A stretch of 27,593 bases of DNA, from the NCBI GenBank assembly GCA_037147235.1, contig JBAWVO010000053.1:1-27593 (forward strand). The letters are read 5' to 3'. The notes below the pieces were generated by a model that saw nothing but the letters and a program-made list of their open reading frames with translations, searched no databases and was not told the DNA's origin. The DNA comes from JANXQG01 sp037147235 (GTDB lineage: Bacteria > Planctomycetota > Planctomycetia > Pirellulales > Thermoguttaceae). Positions within the stretch are counted from its first letter, which is position 1. The number at the start of each line of letters is the position of its first letter. Shown here piece by piece: positions 1 through 8,435 of the stretch. The position numbers and the translations under genes are program-made.

Positions 1-160
1 GATCATATTGCGAGAACTTGCGGACAACGACCACCGCGACTTGCTGTAGAAGATCATCACTACTGTGGGGGGATTGGACCATCGCCCGCAGAAACGCAGA
101 CACCGACCGCTGTGCGGCCGTCCAATATTGCGCCAATTCTTCAACGTCGCGTGGATTCAT
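1..160 (-). CDS. ECF RNA polymerase sigma factor, N-terminal part (cut by window edge)
   Basis: Only the first 53 codons are inside the window; the gene runs off the left edge. The reading frame from the ATG at 160 is open throughout. The peptide contains WTAAQRSVSAFLRAMV followed by DDLLQQVAVVVVRKFSQYD, which matches sigma-70 region 2 of the planctomycete/verrucomicrobial ECF family: a helix with a conserved Trp and Gln, then an acidic LLQ-type helix ending in a basic KF/Y segment. Such sigma factors bind core RNA polymerase and redirect it to a specific regulon, often with a FecR-like or membrane anti-sigma partner, which would lie outside this window. No strong Shine-Dalgarno is seen upstream (ACAAGCCTTTCA before the ATG). 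The family call rests on a short stretch, so the exact subgroup is uncertain. Confidence 0.7.
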   Translation of the reverse strand, partial: MNPRDVEELAQYWTAAQRSVSAFLRAMVQSPHSSDDLLQQVAVVVVRKFSQYD

Positions 161-233
161 TGAAAGGCTTGTAAGGCGTATGAAATTAACGATAAAAGAG
201 ATTTCTACCTATATTCTGCGCAGGAGGGCAAGA

Positions 234-314
234 ATGTCACAAGCAAGCCAAAATAATTCCATAAGGGGGGGGGTGGCAATGCCTATCGGGAACCCCTCAT
301 ACACACGAAGTTAA
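234..314 (+). CDS. Possible 26-residue peptide with a strong ribosome binding site
   Basis: An ATG at 234 follows AGGAGGGCAAGA, a near-ideal Shine-Dalgarno at good spacing, and opens a 26-codon frame starting MSQASQNNSIRGG and ending at 314. The G-run at 265-273 lies inside it and could cause slippage. No family is recognised. It could be a leader peptide, a truncated gene start whose body was lost, or chance. The ribosome binding site is the only support. Confidence 0.2.
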   Translation: MSQASQNNSIRGGVAMPIGNPSYTRS

Positions 315-347
315 GGAATTCACTCGTTTGGGTCTGTGGGAGCCTCA

Positions 348-416
348 GGCGGGAAACCGCCCGGGGCCACCTCGTTGTTACCCACATTTTTTGGACCCCA
401 TCCGGCTTGCCGGATG
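348..416. repeat. GNRA-loop hairpin and CATCCGGC palindrome
   Basis: Two hairpins lie close together. At 348-361 GGCGG and CCGCC pair around a GAAA tetraloop. At 399-416 CATCCGGC and GCCGGATG are perfect 8-base arms around TT. A run of six T lies between them. They could form a structured RNA end or a repeat extragenic palindrome. Neither is followed by a clear U-tract, so they are not called as terminators. Confidence 0.45.
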
Positions 417-430
417 GCAAATAAGGTTAA

Positions 431-538
431 ATGGCTAAAATGGAGAACAAAGACCAACACGACCCCACCCCACCTTGGTGGATGGTGAAGGAGGTTGCTT
501 GGCTAGATCGCGAACATGGGCTAAACATTACGAAATAA
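431..538 (+). CDS. Possible 35-residue protein of unknown function
   Basis: An ATG at 431, preceded by AAGG four bases upstream, opens a 35-codon frame (start MAKMENKDQHDPTPPWW, end GLNITK). Charged N-terminus, a double Trp and a short amphipathic stretch give it a protein-like composition, but no family is recognised. It may be the start of a gene whose remainder is lost. Nothing nearby supports translation beyond the weak ribosome binding site. Confidence 0.2.
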   Translation: MAKMENKDQHDPTPPWWMVKEVAWLDREHGLNITK

Positions 539-654
539 TTGGAAAACCCGTGATTCCGGCACAAGTACCCTGAACCGAAAGCCAGAACACAAAGCTTCCA
601 GTCGTTTACCGGAGTCATTAGGCTCGCATAGGGGATACCAGGTTCAGGTTGGGG

Positions 655-3600
655 TCATGGTTCAACCATCACACGCACCGGCCCCAGGAGGCCGGAGGGC
701 AAGAGCGGCATATCCGGTTTGAAGCCCGTCACGTTGGTTGTGGTCAACCTCTTGTCGGGCGGCAAGGTCGCGTCGAAAAGCAACCGATTCGTCCAAAGGT
801 TCGCGACTTCGATTTCCAGCCGGTTGCCGGTCGGCTGGACTGCGGAAGTGATTTCGATTCTCCAGGGCGCGGTCCAAACCACTCCCAACGCTTTCCCGTT
901 GAGCCGCACTGCCGCGAGATTGTTCACCTCGCCCAGGTCGAGGTAGAGCCTTCCCGCCGTCTTGCTGGCGACAAGCAAGTCGAAGGTCTTTTCGTAGGTT
1001 GCCGTGCCGGAGTAATGCTTGACGCCCTCTTCCGGCCGTTTGGTCCAGTCTTCCAGTTTCTCAAAGACCACCGAAGAAGGACCGCCCCATTTCGGATTGA
1101 AACGCACGGTCCACGGTCCGGCAAGTTCCTGCAGCAGTTGTGAATCAGGGAAGTTTGTGGTTAGCATCTTGGGGCGGCCAGGCGATTTGGCCCCGGACGC
1201 AAGAGGCGCCATCGGCCGTCGGAAAACCACAAAGAGACTCTGCCGCGGTTCAAAACGAAGCATCGTGGCAATGCGGAGGTCGTCGGTGATTCGACAAGCA
1301 GGCAGGTCGCGTATCTGCCCGGTCACCGCGTCCCATAATTCCGACTGGCGAGGCTTCCCGTCAGTGTCGGCCACGTCACGGAAGACAAACTCGCCAGCGG
1401 CCCGGGCGTTGCGAAGGTTGGCAATAAAGTAGGCGTCCGCGCTGCCGATGCGGTAATGGATCCAATCGAACGTGCTGGGGTGGCGGATGCCCGACAAGGT
1501 CTCTAACGGTAGCGACGCGGTTTCGGACGTTTCGCGGATGTCGAGGTCGGGCGGGATGCGGTCGGCCAGCATGACGTCGCTGAGGCTCCGGCCCCAGATC
1601 ACGCGGCCTTTGCCCAGCTTCCTCGCGCCGGCCTTTTCCGTCGAATCCCCCCAGATTGTCTCAGATAGCTCGGTCACTTGTGCATCGCTACGCGCGTAAT
1701 CGGTCAATCCGATGGCGCGGCGCGGGCGCGGCCCGATCAGAGTGACGCCATCATCGACCAGGTCTTTGAGTTTCCGCATCGTCGCCGGGGACAACGCCAA
1801 AGGTTCCGGCGAGCAGTCCAGCCAACGTCCGCCTTGCCACAGCACCAGGTAGCGGTACGACAGGCCGTTGGGTAGGATCAAGCGGCCATTCGGTCCGGCC
1901 GCGGCGCGATCCACGAGCGCCTCGACGTTGATGGTATCGCAATCGGTCCCGGATGGCAGCGGCGGGTCCATCGCCCACTTGGCCGGTACGAATGCGGGCG
2001 CCCACTCGCCTTGAAGGTAGCAGAAATCGGCCGCGAAGCGACCTTCCTGAAACACGTATTGGCACCGGTTGAGATAGCGAAGCCAACCGTGGCTCATGGA
2101 CCACCACGTCAGATGCCGATTGAAATCGGCTCCGACAAACGGCCAGTAGTATCCTGGCTGACTGTCTTGCTCGGGTTGGCAAACGAAGGAACACAGCACG
2201 TTGCGATTGAGTACCTGGCAGAAGGCCCTGTCGCCAACGTCCTTAAGCTCGAACGGATCGTGGTCGCCATTGAGCCGCGTGTTGCCGCGCATGATCGTAT
2301 ACGCCTCCGCCTGAACGATCTTGCGGCCGTAGACATGGGCCGCGGACGAGGCGTTCTTGACGCCGTCATGGAGGTGAGCTTGCTGGGTGAGCTGGTGAAT
2401 CATGGATTGCCCGGGATTCCTTAACAGAAGGGTCTCACGCGACCAGAACTCCGACATGCAGATATCGTTGCAACCCATGGATCGCAGGGCATCGACGGCC
2501 GGCTTCTGGTAGCCCGCCGCCTCGCTATGGGCTCCGGCCAGGCCGTGGTCGCGGCAGAGCCGGTTCAGCCGGCCGTAGTAGCATTCGACGTAGAGGTCGG
2601 CGATCGTCCGGTCATAGTCCTCCAGGAACCGTTTTGTAATCTCGATATCGTCGACCAGCAAACGCGACTCCGGCGCGGCCTTCTCCTTGGGCCGAAGTCT
2701 CGGGTTGTGATGGTCCTTTGGAAAACCGATTCTGGCGGCAAGATACGGCAGCGGATCATAACCCCGAAGCCGCTGGAACTGCTCGCGGAACATCAGTGTC
2801 CAGTCGGGATTGCCGATCTCGCCGCTATCGATATGTGCATGGGTGAAGGTCTTGCCCACGAACGGCTTGACATCCTCGATCACGGCGGCGACCGTGGCGG
2901 CAAAATGTCTATCCATCGCCTCCGCGCTGAGCGGATCGATTTCCAGTTCGCTGCCGGTCCCGCCCACGCATTTCGTATGCGCATACAATGGAATCACCGC
3001 ACCGAATCGGGCGATCAACCATTTTCCCGGCGGCACATCCCAGATGAGTTCGCCATCCGTCACGCGCGCCGATAGGTCGCCCCAACTCATGGAAAGGCAA
3101 ACACGGGCGCTCCCTCGACCTTCGCCGTCGCGCAGCTTCCATGCCAGCACCGCCACTTCCCGGTAGTCTTCCAGTTTACCGGACTTTGCCGCGGCCGGCC
3201 GGGGAAGCTTTTCTCGGAACCGCTTCGGGCCGCTCGTCTCAACCACGGTGGAGACGAGTTGCCTGGGGGCGTCGTTGGGCGTTACCCAAGGCCCTCCCGC
3301 ATTCCACCCTCCGCACACGTTCAGCGTGATGGCAATGTCACGTTTGGCCGCCTGTACTACAGCGAATCGAAGGAGATCGCGCCACTCGCGGCTCATGAAG
3401 GCGACACTCTTCGGGGTGGTCGCCTCTCCCGCATGGAACACCAATGCGCCGGAGATTCCCTGCCGCTTCATCGCGTCCAAGTCACGGACAATTCCGTCTC
3501 GGGTCACATAGCCGTTGAGCCACCACCAATAAACCCACGCCCGGGCCACCTCCGGCGGATTGGCGAAAGCCTCGGCCAGATCGACCGCAGGCTTAGCCTG

Positions 3601-3669
3601 GCCGCGCGCCATGTTCGTGAACAATAGCACAACGCTCAGAACACCAATGGTCAGTTCAACTCGCCTCAT
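655..3669 (-). CDS. Secreted GH106-like glycosyl hydrolase (alpha-L-rhamnosidase type)
   Basis: A 1004-residue protein with a Sec signal peptide (MRRVELTIGVLSVVLLF, cleavage probably near residue 23-25). The mature N-terminus has the GH106-type block AWVYWWWLNGYVTRDGI followed by LDAMKRQGISGALVFH, typical of the family's (beta/alpha)8 barrel entry, and CGGWNAGGPWV further on. The last 150 residues carry a beta-sandwich carbohydrate-binding-type segment (LYLDLGEVNNLAAVRLNGK, then VVWTAPWRIEIT). The family removes terminal rhamnose from plant or bacterial polysaccharides; substrate here is inferred only from family. The start is well supported: GGAGG lies seven bases before the ATG. It starts 15 bases after the stop of a GH95-like remnant, so it was probably the second gene of a glycan-degradation operon. 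Length is normal for the family; no frameshift is seen. Confidence 0.85.
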   Translation of the reverse strand: MRRVELTIGVLSVVLLFTNMARGQAKPAVDLAEAFANPPEVARAWVYWWWLNGYVTRDGIVRDLDAMKRQGISGALVFHAGEATTPKSVAFMSREWRDLLRFAVVQAAKRDIAITLNVCGGWNAGGPWVTPNDAPRQLVSTVVETSGPKRFREKLPRPAAAKSGKLEDYREVAVLAWKLRDGEGRGSARVCLSMSWGDLSARVTDGELIWDVPPGKWLIARFGAVIPLYAHTKCVGGTGSELEIDPLSAEAMDRHFAATVAAVIEDVKPFVGKTFTHAHIDSGEIGNPDWTLMFREQFQRLRGYDPLPYLAARIGFPKDHHNPRLRPKEKAAPESRLLVDDIEITKRFLEDYDRTIADLYVECYYGRLNRLCRDHGLAGAHSEAAGYQKPAVDALRSMGCNDICMSEFWSRETLLLRNPGQSMIHQLTQQAHLHDGVKNASSAAHVYGRKIVQAEAYTIMRGNTRLNGDHDPFELKDVGDRAFCQVLNRNVLCSFVCQPEQDSQPGYYWPFVGADFNRHLTWWSMSHGWLRYLNRCQYVFQEGRFAADFCYLQGEWAPAFVPAKWAMDPPLPSGTDCDTINVEALVDRAAAGPNGRLILPNGLSYRYLVLWQGGRWLDCSPEPLALSPATMRKLKDLVDDGVTLIGPRPRRAIGLTDYARSDAQVTELSETIWGDSTEKAGARKLGKGRVIWGRSLSDVMLADRIPPDLDIRETSETASLPLETLSGIRHPSTFDWIHYRIGSADAYFIANLRNARAAGEFVFRDVADTDGKPRQSELWDAVTGQIRDLPACRITDDLRIATMLRFEPRQSLFVVFRRPMAPLASGAKSPGRPKMLTTNFPDSQLLQELAGPWTVRFNPKWGGPSSVVFEKLEDWTKRPEEGVKHYSGTATYEKTFDLLVASKTAGRLYLDLGEVNNLAAVRLNGKALGVVWTAPWRIEITSAVQPTGNRLEIEVANLWTNRLLFDATLPPDKRLTTTNVTGFKPDMPLLPSGLLGPVRVMVEP

Positions 3670-3684
3670 GCCCGTCCTCCCAAC

Positions 3685-4176
3685 CTAGTCCCCAAAACAG
3701 CCAGCATCTTGGGGGCCCAGCACAAGTGTTTCGCCTGTCTTGGTCTTCATCACGAGCCAGTCGCCTTGCAGCATCTCTCCCTTCTTGCCGTCGCGATAGA
3801 CGTCCACTTTTTTTCCGGGCCACGGATTCACCAGCGTGCAGTCCCGGCCTTTTTCGCTTTCGATGCGAACGTACGGAATCTTTCCATTCCGAATAGCGCT
3901 CGAGACCAGGAAGGCCCCGAAAGTCCTGCGTCGGTAGAACGATGCCTTCTGACCGGCCGGGAATACCGGAAACACCCGCACGATGCCGCCATGGCTCTGC
4001 AACATCATCTCGTTGATCAGGCCGGGAATCCCACTACAGGTTTCGATTCCGCCGCCGCCTGCCGTGATCCAAAAAACGACACGAGTTCCGTGCCCGAGTT
4101 CCGAAAGTTGCTCAAAGAGCGACCTGTAGTACTTGATTTGGCCGGCAGCATGGCAAGTTACACTGAGGAAATGCTG
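3685..4176 (-). pseudogene. 3' remnant of a GH95-like glycoside hydrolase
   Basis: The minus-strand frame is open from just after a stop at 4177-4179 to the stop at 3685-3687, but has no usable start before the internal ATG pair near 4008. The peptide reads AGGGGIETCSGIPGLINEMMLQSHGG, then RVFPVFP, AFLVSS, ESEKGRDCTLVNPWPGK, which is the C-terminal end of large (700-800 residue) GH95-like (alpha-L-fucosidase type) proteins. The conserved Asn-Glu-Met and Leu-Gln-Ser-His stretch belongs to the end of the catalytic barrel, so the rest of the enzyme is missing. It sits 15 bases upstream of the GH106-like gene in the same direction. Translation from the internal ATG would give 107 residues with no catalytic function expected. 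An alternative is a related planctomycete hydrolase family with the same C-terminal motif. Confidence 0.65.
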
Positions 4177-4569
4177 TTAAAGCAAAAAAACGGAGAAAAC
4201 CTGTTGTTGCATGAGGTGCGTACCGCCCAACTGGAGTCACTCCGGACGGAACTGGCCGGCCCCCACCCCAGCCCAATCGAGAGGCTCTTGGTGGAGCGCG
4301 TGGTCGCGTGTTGGCTGCAAGTCTGTGTCGCCGATTACGGAGCTGCCCAACGCGGGTCTCACACTTTCGTGCAGGGCGACTACGACCAGCGACGGCAGGA
4401 CCGCGCGCACAAGCGGTTCTTGTCGGCAGTCAGGACTCTGGCGACCGTCCGCCGGTTGGCCTTGCCGATCCGTGTTGACGTCAGCGTCGCCGGTACGTTC
4501 GAGACAACGATTACGGCGTCGGCAATGGCACCGGACCGATTTAGGTTACCGGTCAGCGTGAGTAATTGA
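4150..4569 (+). pseudogene. Fragment of a planctomycete family with ERLLVERVVACWLQ motif
   Basis: The frame encodes ESLRTELAGPHPSPIERLLVERVVACWLQV, then YDQRRQDRAHKRFLSAVRTLATVRRLALP. I recall this pattern from short planctomycete proteins, often plasmid- or mobile-associated, of unknown function: a helical segment, the AGP-x-PSP-x-ERLLVERV block, and a basic QRRQDRAH-RFL-A-x-TLATVRRL helix. The frame stays open leftwards into the antisense of the GH95-like remnant, so the true N-terminal boundary is unclear; the ATG at 4150 would give 139 residues. Homology seems to begin near 4120-4150, exactly where the opposite-strand hydrolase remnant ends. It may be a complete short member or a truncated one; no function is claimed. 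Confidence 0.5.
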
Positions 4570-5087
4570 GTGGTCGATTCTGTGGGCCGACGGTGTCGGG
4601 CGGCACATCGAACGCTTTGGCCCATCGGAAGGCACCGGCGGCAGAACCGCCCCCCTGGTCCCTTGGGCAAGATCGTCGATGGCCGAAACTCCCCCCATGG
4701 GTATTTGTGCCGTGTTGGAGACGTCATTTCCGACGGCTTCCCAGCGACTTGAATGACGAGATGGCAATCTCGGAGCCAGTCTTGCGGGAAATTCGGCTGT
4801 AGCGTAGATTTGTAGGCTGGGCGTCAGAAAACCCAATTTTGACGCGTCATTTCATTCTGGCTACAATGAGGGCTGCATCAAGAGCCGAACTCTTGCCGAT
4901 CTATGCTGGAAAGAGAGCACCGCCAATGAGCAGAACAAAAAACTCTCCCAACCCTGAACCTGCTGTGGCCCTGGACTGGCAGATTCCTGGTGGGACGTTT
5001 TCCCGCAGGCCTTACTTATCGACACCATAACCTTATCCTGAATTGCTGCGAGGACAGGGCTAACGAATTGGAATTTGAAAGATTCGC
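4570..5087. other. Intergenic region without a recognised gene
   Basis: This 518-base stretch holds only short frames on both strands with no family resemblance. A 34-codon plus-strand frame at 4926 starts MSRTKNSPNPEP but has no clear ribosome binding site. The promoter of the membrane-anchored protein and sulfatase pair that starts at 5088 should lie in the last hundred bases; no convincing -35/-10 pair was seen. Confidence 0.5.
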
Positions 5088-5654
5088 ATGTCTCAAAAAC
5101 ACCGCAAGAAGTCTCGCAATCAAGAGCAGCCGCCCGAACCCACGCCAAAACGCTCCTGGACCATTGGCATATTGTTTTTGATAGTCGCCGCTGGGGTTGC
5201 TTGCATCACATGGTGGCCACGCGGGGGGATACGGCCCGACACACAACCCGCATCTGCTCAATTCCCGGTTGAAACGACCGCCGATCCAAGCCCCATTGAA
5301 CCGGCCGCGTCTAACGACCTTGCCAACGACTCGGCCGCAGTCAAGCACGACATGAGCAAACTGAAAGGACGGTGGCGTCGATCCGGCGAGCAGTATGTCC
5401 TTGAGGTCCGGGCCGTAGACGAGAACGGCAAGGTCGAGGCCGCGTACTTTAATCCCCAGCCAATCCGCGTCGGCCGGGCAATGGTGAAGCAGAAGGACGG
5501 TGTTGCGGCCCTCTTCGTGGAGCTTCAAGACGCGGGCTACCCCGGATGCACGTACACCCTGATCCATGACCCCAAGACCGACCAGCTCGTAGGCGTCTAC
5601 TACCAGGCAGCGAGGCAGGAGAGTTACGAGATCGTTTTTGAGCGGATAAATTAG
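5088..5654 (+). CDS. Membrane-anchored protein of unknown function paired with sulfatase
   Basis: A 188-residue protein with a basic N-terminus (MSQKHRKKSR), one membrane segment at about residues 24-43 (WTIGILFLIVAAGVACITWW), a low-complexity Pro/Ala/Thr linker, and a C-terminal domain from about residue 88 (MSKLKGRWRR, then YVLEVRAVDENGKVEAAYFNP, YPGCTYTLIHDPKTDQLVG). The C-terminal part resembles a small beta-rich domain that I have seen next to sulfatases in planctomycetes. The topology suggests an anchored protein with the domain outside the cytoplasmic membrane. It ends 23 bases before the sulfatase in the same direction, so the two are likely co-transcribed. A weak GAAAG lies before the ATG. 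Function is unknown; a role in holding or assisting the sulfatase is only an inference from the pairing. Confidence 0.7.
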   Translation: MSQKHRKKSRNQEQPPEPTPKRSWTIGILFLIVAAGVACITWWPRGGIRPDTQPASAQFPVETTADPSPIEPAASNDLANDSAAVKHDMSKLKGRWRRSGEQYVLEVRAVDENGKVEAAYFNPQPIRVGRAMVKQKDGVAALFVELQDAGYPGCTYTLIHDPKTDQLVGVYYQAARQESYEIVFERIN

Positions 5655-5677
5655 CAACCAACAGAGAATGAACCATT

Positions 5678-7096
5678 ATGGCGAGCCGAAATCTCAATCA
5701 GACCGCGGTGGTCGCGGCGACGATTTGTCTTTCGACACTGGCTGTCGTTGCGTTAGCGGCACGCGACGCCTCGGCGGCAAAGCTCGACGTTGGCAGGCCC
5801 AACATCCTCTTCATCGTCGCCGACGACATGGGATACGCCGATTGCGGCGTCCAGGGGTGCCGCGACATCCCGACGCCGAACCTCGATGCGCTGGCCTCGG
5901 CCGGCGTCCGCTTTACCAACGGCTATGTCACCGGCACGGTGTGCAGCCCATCACGGGCCGCATTGATGACCGGGCGCTATCATCAGCGCGACGGGGTTGC
6001 CGATTGGATTCCGCCCGGCAAGCCGGGGTTGAATACCGGCGTCCCGACGGTAGCGGACTACTTGAGGAAGGCTAACTACCAGACCGCGCTGGTGGGTAAG
6101 TGGCACTTGGGGGAGCATGACCAGTGCAATCCTCTCAATCGCGGCTTTGACGAGTTCTTCGGATTTCTCGGCGGCGAGCGAAACTATTGGCCCGACCCAC
6201 CCAAAGCCGCTCAGGCTAAGGTCAATCATTACACCCAGTTGGTGCGCGGTCGCGAACCGGTCCTGGAAAACGAATACACAACCCACGCCTTCGGCCGGGA
6301 GGCGGTCAAGTTTCTTGAAAGCCGACGGGGAAAAGCCCATCCGTTCTTCCTCTACCTGGCCTTCAATGCGGTGCATACGCCGATGCAGGCACCCGACGAC
6401 TATCTTCAGCGTTTCACCTCGATCGAGGACAAGAATCGCCGCACGTATGCCGGTATGTTGTCCGCGATGGATGACGCCGTCGGCCGGGTTCTGAAGGCCG
6501 TGCGCGAGAATGGCATGGAAGAGAACACCCTGATCTGCTTCATTAGCGACAATGGCGGACCAATCACGCGCAACGCGCCGAATGCTTCCCGTAACACCCC
6601 GCTGCGCGGTGGCAAGGGCGAAACCTGGGAAGGTGGCATCCGTGTTCCCTTCTTCATGAAGTGGACCGGGCACTTGAAGGCCGGCACCACGTTCACCCAG
6701 CCCGTCATTCAGATGGACTTGACGGCAACCGTGCTCGCACTGGCCGCCCAGAGAGTGGGCAGCAAATGGCGGATCGACGGCGTAAACCTGATGCCGTTTC
6801 TGACCGGGAGCCAGGGCACCCCTCATGAGTCGCTATGCTGGGAATACGGTCAGCAATGGGCGATCCGCCAGGGCCAATGGAAACTGACTTTCGCCTTATC
6901 CAGCAAGACGGCGAAGACCCCCACCTTGGGACTTTATGATTTGAGCCAGGACGTCGGTGAAAGCCGTGATCTATCGTTAACGCAACCGGATCGGGTCAAG
7001 CAACTCCAGACCGCTTGGGCTAGTTGGCGCAAGAGCGTCGCGGGCGATATGCCGGCTCCGAAGGTTACTCTCAAGGGCATCAACAACGCACCATGA
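5678..7096 (+). CDS. Secreted formylglycine-type sulfatase
   Basis: A 472-residue protein of the alkaline-phosphatase/sulfatase fold (S1-type). An N-terminal signal peptide (about residues 1-33, ending ASAA) is followed by RPNILFIVADDMGY, where Asp49 and Asp50 are the expected calcium ligands. The signature C89-S-P-S-R93 gives the Cys that is converted to formylglycine, with ALMTGRY after it. GKWHLGEH and FISDNGGP supply further active-site Lys/His and Asp/Asn positions. It hydrolyses sulfate esters, probably on sulfated polysaccharides, outside the cytoplasm. Activity needs a formylglycine-generating enzyme or anaerobic sulfatase-maturing enzyme, which is not in this window. Length is normal for the family. 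It lies downstream of the anchored small protein, and a broken third gene follows 12 bases later. Confidence 0.93.
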   Translation: MASRNLNQTAVVAATICLSTLAVVALAARDASAAKLDVGRPNILFIVADDMGYADCGVQGCRDIPTPNLDALASAGVRFTNGYVTGTVCSPSRAALMTGRYHQRDGVADWIPPGKPGLNTGVPTVADYLRKANYQTALVGKWHLGEHDQCNPLNRGFDEFFGFLGGERNYWPDPPKAAQAKVNHYTQLVRGREPVLENEYTTHAFGREAVKFLESRRGKAHPFFLYLAFNAVHTPMQAPDDYLQRFTSIEDKNRRTYAGMLSAMDDAVGRVLKAVRENGMEENTLICFISDNGGPITRNAPNASRNTPLRGGKGETWEGGIRVPFFMKWTGHLKAGTTFTQPVIQMDLTATVLALAAQRVGSKWRIDGVNLMPFLTGSQGTPHESLCWEYGQQWAIRQGQWKLTFALSSKTAKTPTLGLYDLSQDVGESRDLSLTQPDRVKQLQTAWASWRKSVAGDMPAPKVTLKGINNAP

Positions 7097-7108
7097 CGAA
7101 AACCGAGC

Positions 7109-7303
7109 ATGGAATCCGCCACCACAGTTCTCACCGCCCTGCTGCTGACATCGCTGGCCGCACTCCACGCTACGGAGAAACCTACCCCGGGCGGCTCGGG
7201 CAGACCCGCCACGGCCACGCTAGGTGACTCGACCTCGGCGGCCCGGAAAATGTTTCTGAGCGGCGTGCAGGTTCATCGGCCTGTTCTGCATCGGATCGCA
7301 TAG
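7109..7303 (+). pseudogene. Truncated gene start: signal peptide only
   Basis: Just 12 bases after the sulfatase stop, an ATG opens a frame with a clear Sec signal peptide (MESATTVLTALLLTSLAALHA) of the style common in planctomycete sulfatase and hydrolase operons. After about 40 residues the sequence loses any protein character, and it stops at 7303, overlapping the 3' end of the opposite-strand macro-domain gene by 31 bases. The likely reading is a third operon gene whose body was replaced by the segment carrying the macro-domain gene. Its original function cannot be recovered from a signal peptide alone. It might be translated as a 64-residue secreted peptide, but nothing suggests selection for that. 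Confidence 0.5.
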
Positions 7304-7821
7304 GCCAGCAGCCGAGCGCGATAAAGTTCCGCGTCTGCGAAAGAAAAACAACAAAACGTCACGATCTTCGGCGCGGCGTGTGTCGCGAGCCACTCAGCCA
7401 CGGTGGAGATCGCAATGTCACATGCTTCCGGCTTTGGGTAACCGTAAACGCCGGTTGAGATGCACGGGAAGGCCACGGATTCGAGCCCCGCCTCCGATGC
7501 CAACCGGAGCGATTCTCGGTAACACGACGCGAGCAACTCAGCCTCCCCGTACCCACCCCCACCGTAAACTGGGCCAACGGTGTGAATGACGTGGTGTGCC
7601 GCCAATCGGTGGCCGCCCGTCATTACTGCTTGTCCCGTTGGACATCCGCCGAGCTTTCGGCATTCATCTAGGAGCGCAGGCCCGGCTGCCGAATGGATCG
7701 CCCCATCAACGCCACCACCTCCGAGCAGTGACTCGTTCGCGGCGTTGACGATGGCGTCAATGCTGAGCTGGGTAATATTGCCTTCCAACACCCGCATCCG
7801 AGTAGCGACGGTGTCAACCAT
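7273..7821 (-). CDS. Macro-domain protein, O-acetyl-ADP-ribose deacetylase (YmdB/MacroD type)
   Basis: A 182-residue single macro domain. It reads MRVLEGNITQLSIDAIVNAANESLLGGGGVDGAIH, with the Asn-Ala-Ala-Asn and GGGGVDGAI loop that binds ADP-ribose, then GCPTGQAVMTGGHRL, HHVIHTVGPVY, and AFPCISTGVYGYP, the second loop. This combination marks the MacroD/YmdB subgroup that removes acetyl or ADP-ribose groups; it acts in the cytoplasm. The start at 7821 (MVDTVATRMRV) is chosen because GGAG lies eight bases upstream; a longer frame to 7920 has no such site and extra non-homologous residues. The last 31 bases overlap the truncated signal-peptide frame on the other strand. Possible roles are NAD-dependent signalling or reversal of ADP-ribosylation, including in phage defence, but no ADP-ribosyltransferase partner is next to it. 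Confidence 0.92.
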   Translation of the reverse strand: MVDTVATRMRVLEGNITQLSIDAIVNAANESLLGGGGVDGAIHSAAGPALLDECRKLGGCPTGQAVMTGGHRLAAHHVIHTVGPVYGGGGYGEAELLASCYRESLRLASEAGLESVAFPCISTGVYGYPKPEACDIAISTVAEWLATHAAPKIVTFCCFSFADAELYRARLLAYAIRCRTGR

Positions 7822-8435
7822 GCGATAATTCTCCTCTCGCCGAACGGGAAGGCTTGGCTGTCCGGTTTGCAACTCAGAATAGCCCTCGCGATGGCTCCAT
7901 TCTATCATTTCCACGCACATCAGTGGGAAAACTGGGGATCACGGTCAGCTTTCTGCCTTCTTCCCGGATATGCGCCCGTCGCTCGCAGGCGATCTCCAGA
8001 GCGTGGACGGTTTGGCCGAAGCTTAACTTATCCGCTGAGCTTGGTGTCCGTCGAACGATCCGGATGCGAAACTGAATTCTCTCTTTGTTCATTGGTGGGG
8101 GGAGTGGTTGGCAGGGGTAGTTTGTGGCGAGTGTTCATTTCCAGTGCCGTCGATCGGGTGCTAAAGAGTACTGAATGGCAGAATAAACATCGGGGAATGG
8201 GTTTGTCGGGGAAATCAGACTGATCGGCTCCGGAGCGTTAAGAAAGGAAAGTATCTTGACACGCGGTGCTCAAATCACTGCAGCCGGCCCCCCCAAACAG
8301 AACCAGCGGATCAAACCGATCCAATGGCCGGATTTGGGTGGATTTCCCGCTGATCCTTGAAAGCGATCGGCGTCCGCGATAGGATAAGTAGTCTAGTTCG
8401 AGGTTGCTTTCTGCGAGTTCAAAGGAAACGAAAAC
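7822..8435. other. Intergenic region holding repeat copy 1
   Basis: This 614-base stretch has no recognised gene. It carries the 14-mer CACGGTCAGCTTTC at 7940-7953, shared with 9325-9338, and the first copy of the dispersed repeat at about 8033-8103. The macro-domain gene promoter (minus) and the promoter of the zincin gene (plus, starting 8436) must both lie here. Confidence 0.6.
8033..8103 (+). repeat. Dispersed intergenic repeat, copy 1
   Basis: It reads CGCTGAGCTTGGTGTCCGTC, then GAACGATCCGGATGCGAAAC, then TGAATTCTCTCT and a tail ATTGGTGGGGGG. About 50 of 70 positions agree with copies near 9356 and 11714. A weak TCCG/CGGA stem can form around the CGARCGAT loop. No transposase or terminal inverted repeat is attached. 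Confidence 0.8.

Larger units (their letters stand above)
161..654. other. Intergenic region with hairpins, a G-run and possible tiny ORFs
   Basis: This 494-base stretch separates the start of the sigma-factor gene from the 3' end of the GH106-like gene, both on the minus strand, so the sigma-factor promoter should lie here. It contains a run of nine G at 265-273, a GNRA-capped hairpin and a palindrome (listed separately), and two short plus-strand ORFs. I recognise no conserved gene in it. Confidence 0.6.

Noticed and set aside
265..273. Nine-G run as another copy of the dispersed repeat tail
   Set aside because: The sequence before it (AATAATTCCATAA) does not match the repeat core, so only the homopolymer is shared.
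3709..4569. Plus-strand 286-codon frame treated as one gene
   Set aside because: Its first half is antisense to a GH95-like coding remnant and has no protein character. Only the part from about 4150 resembles a protein family.
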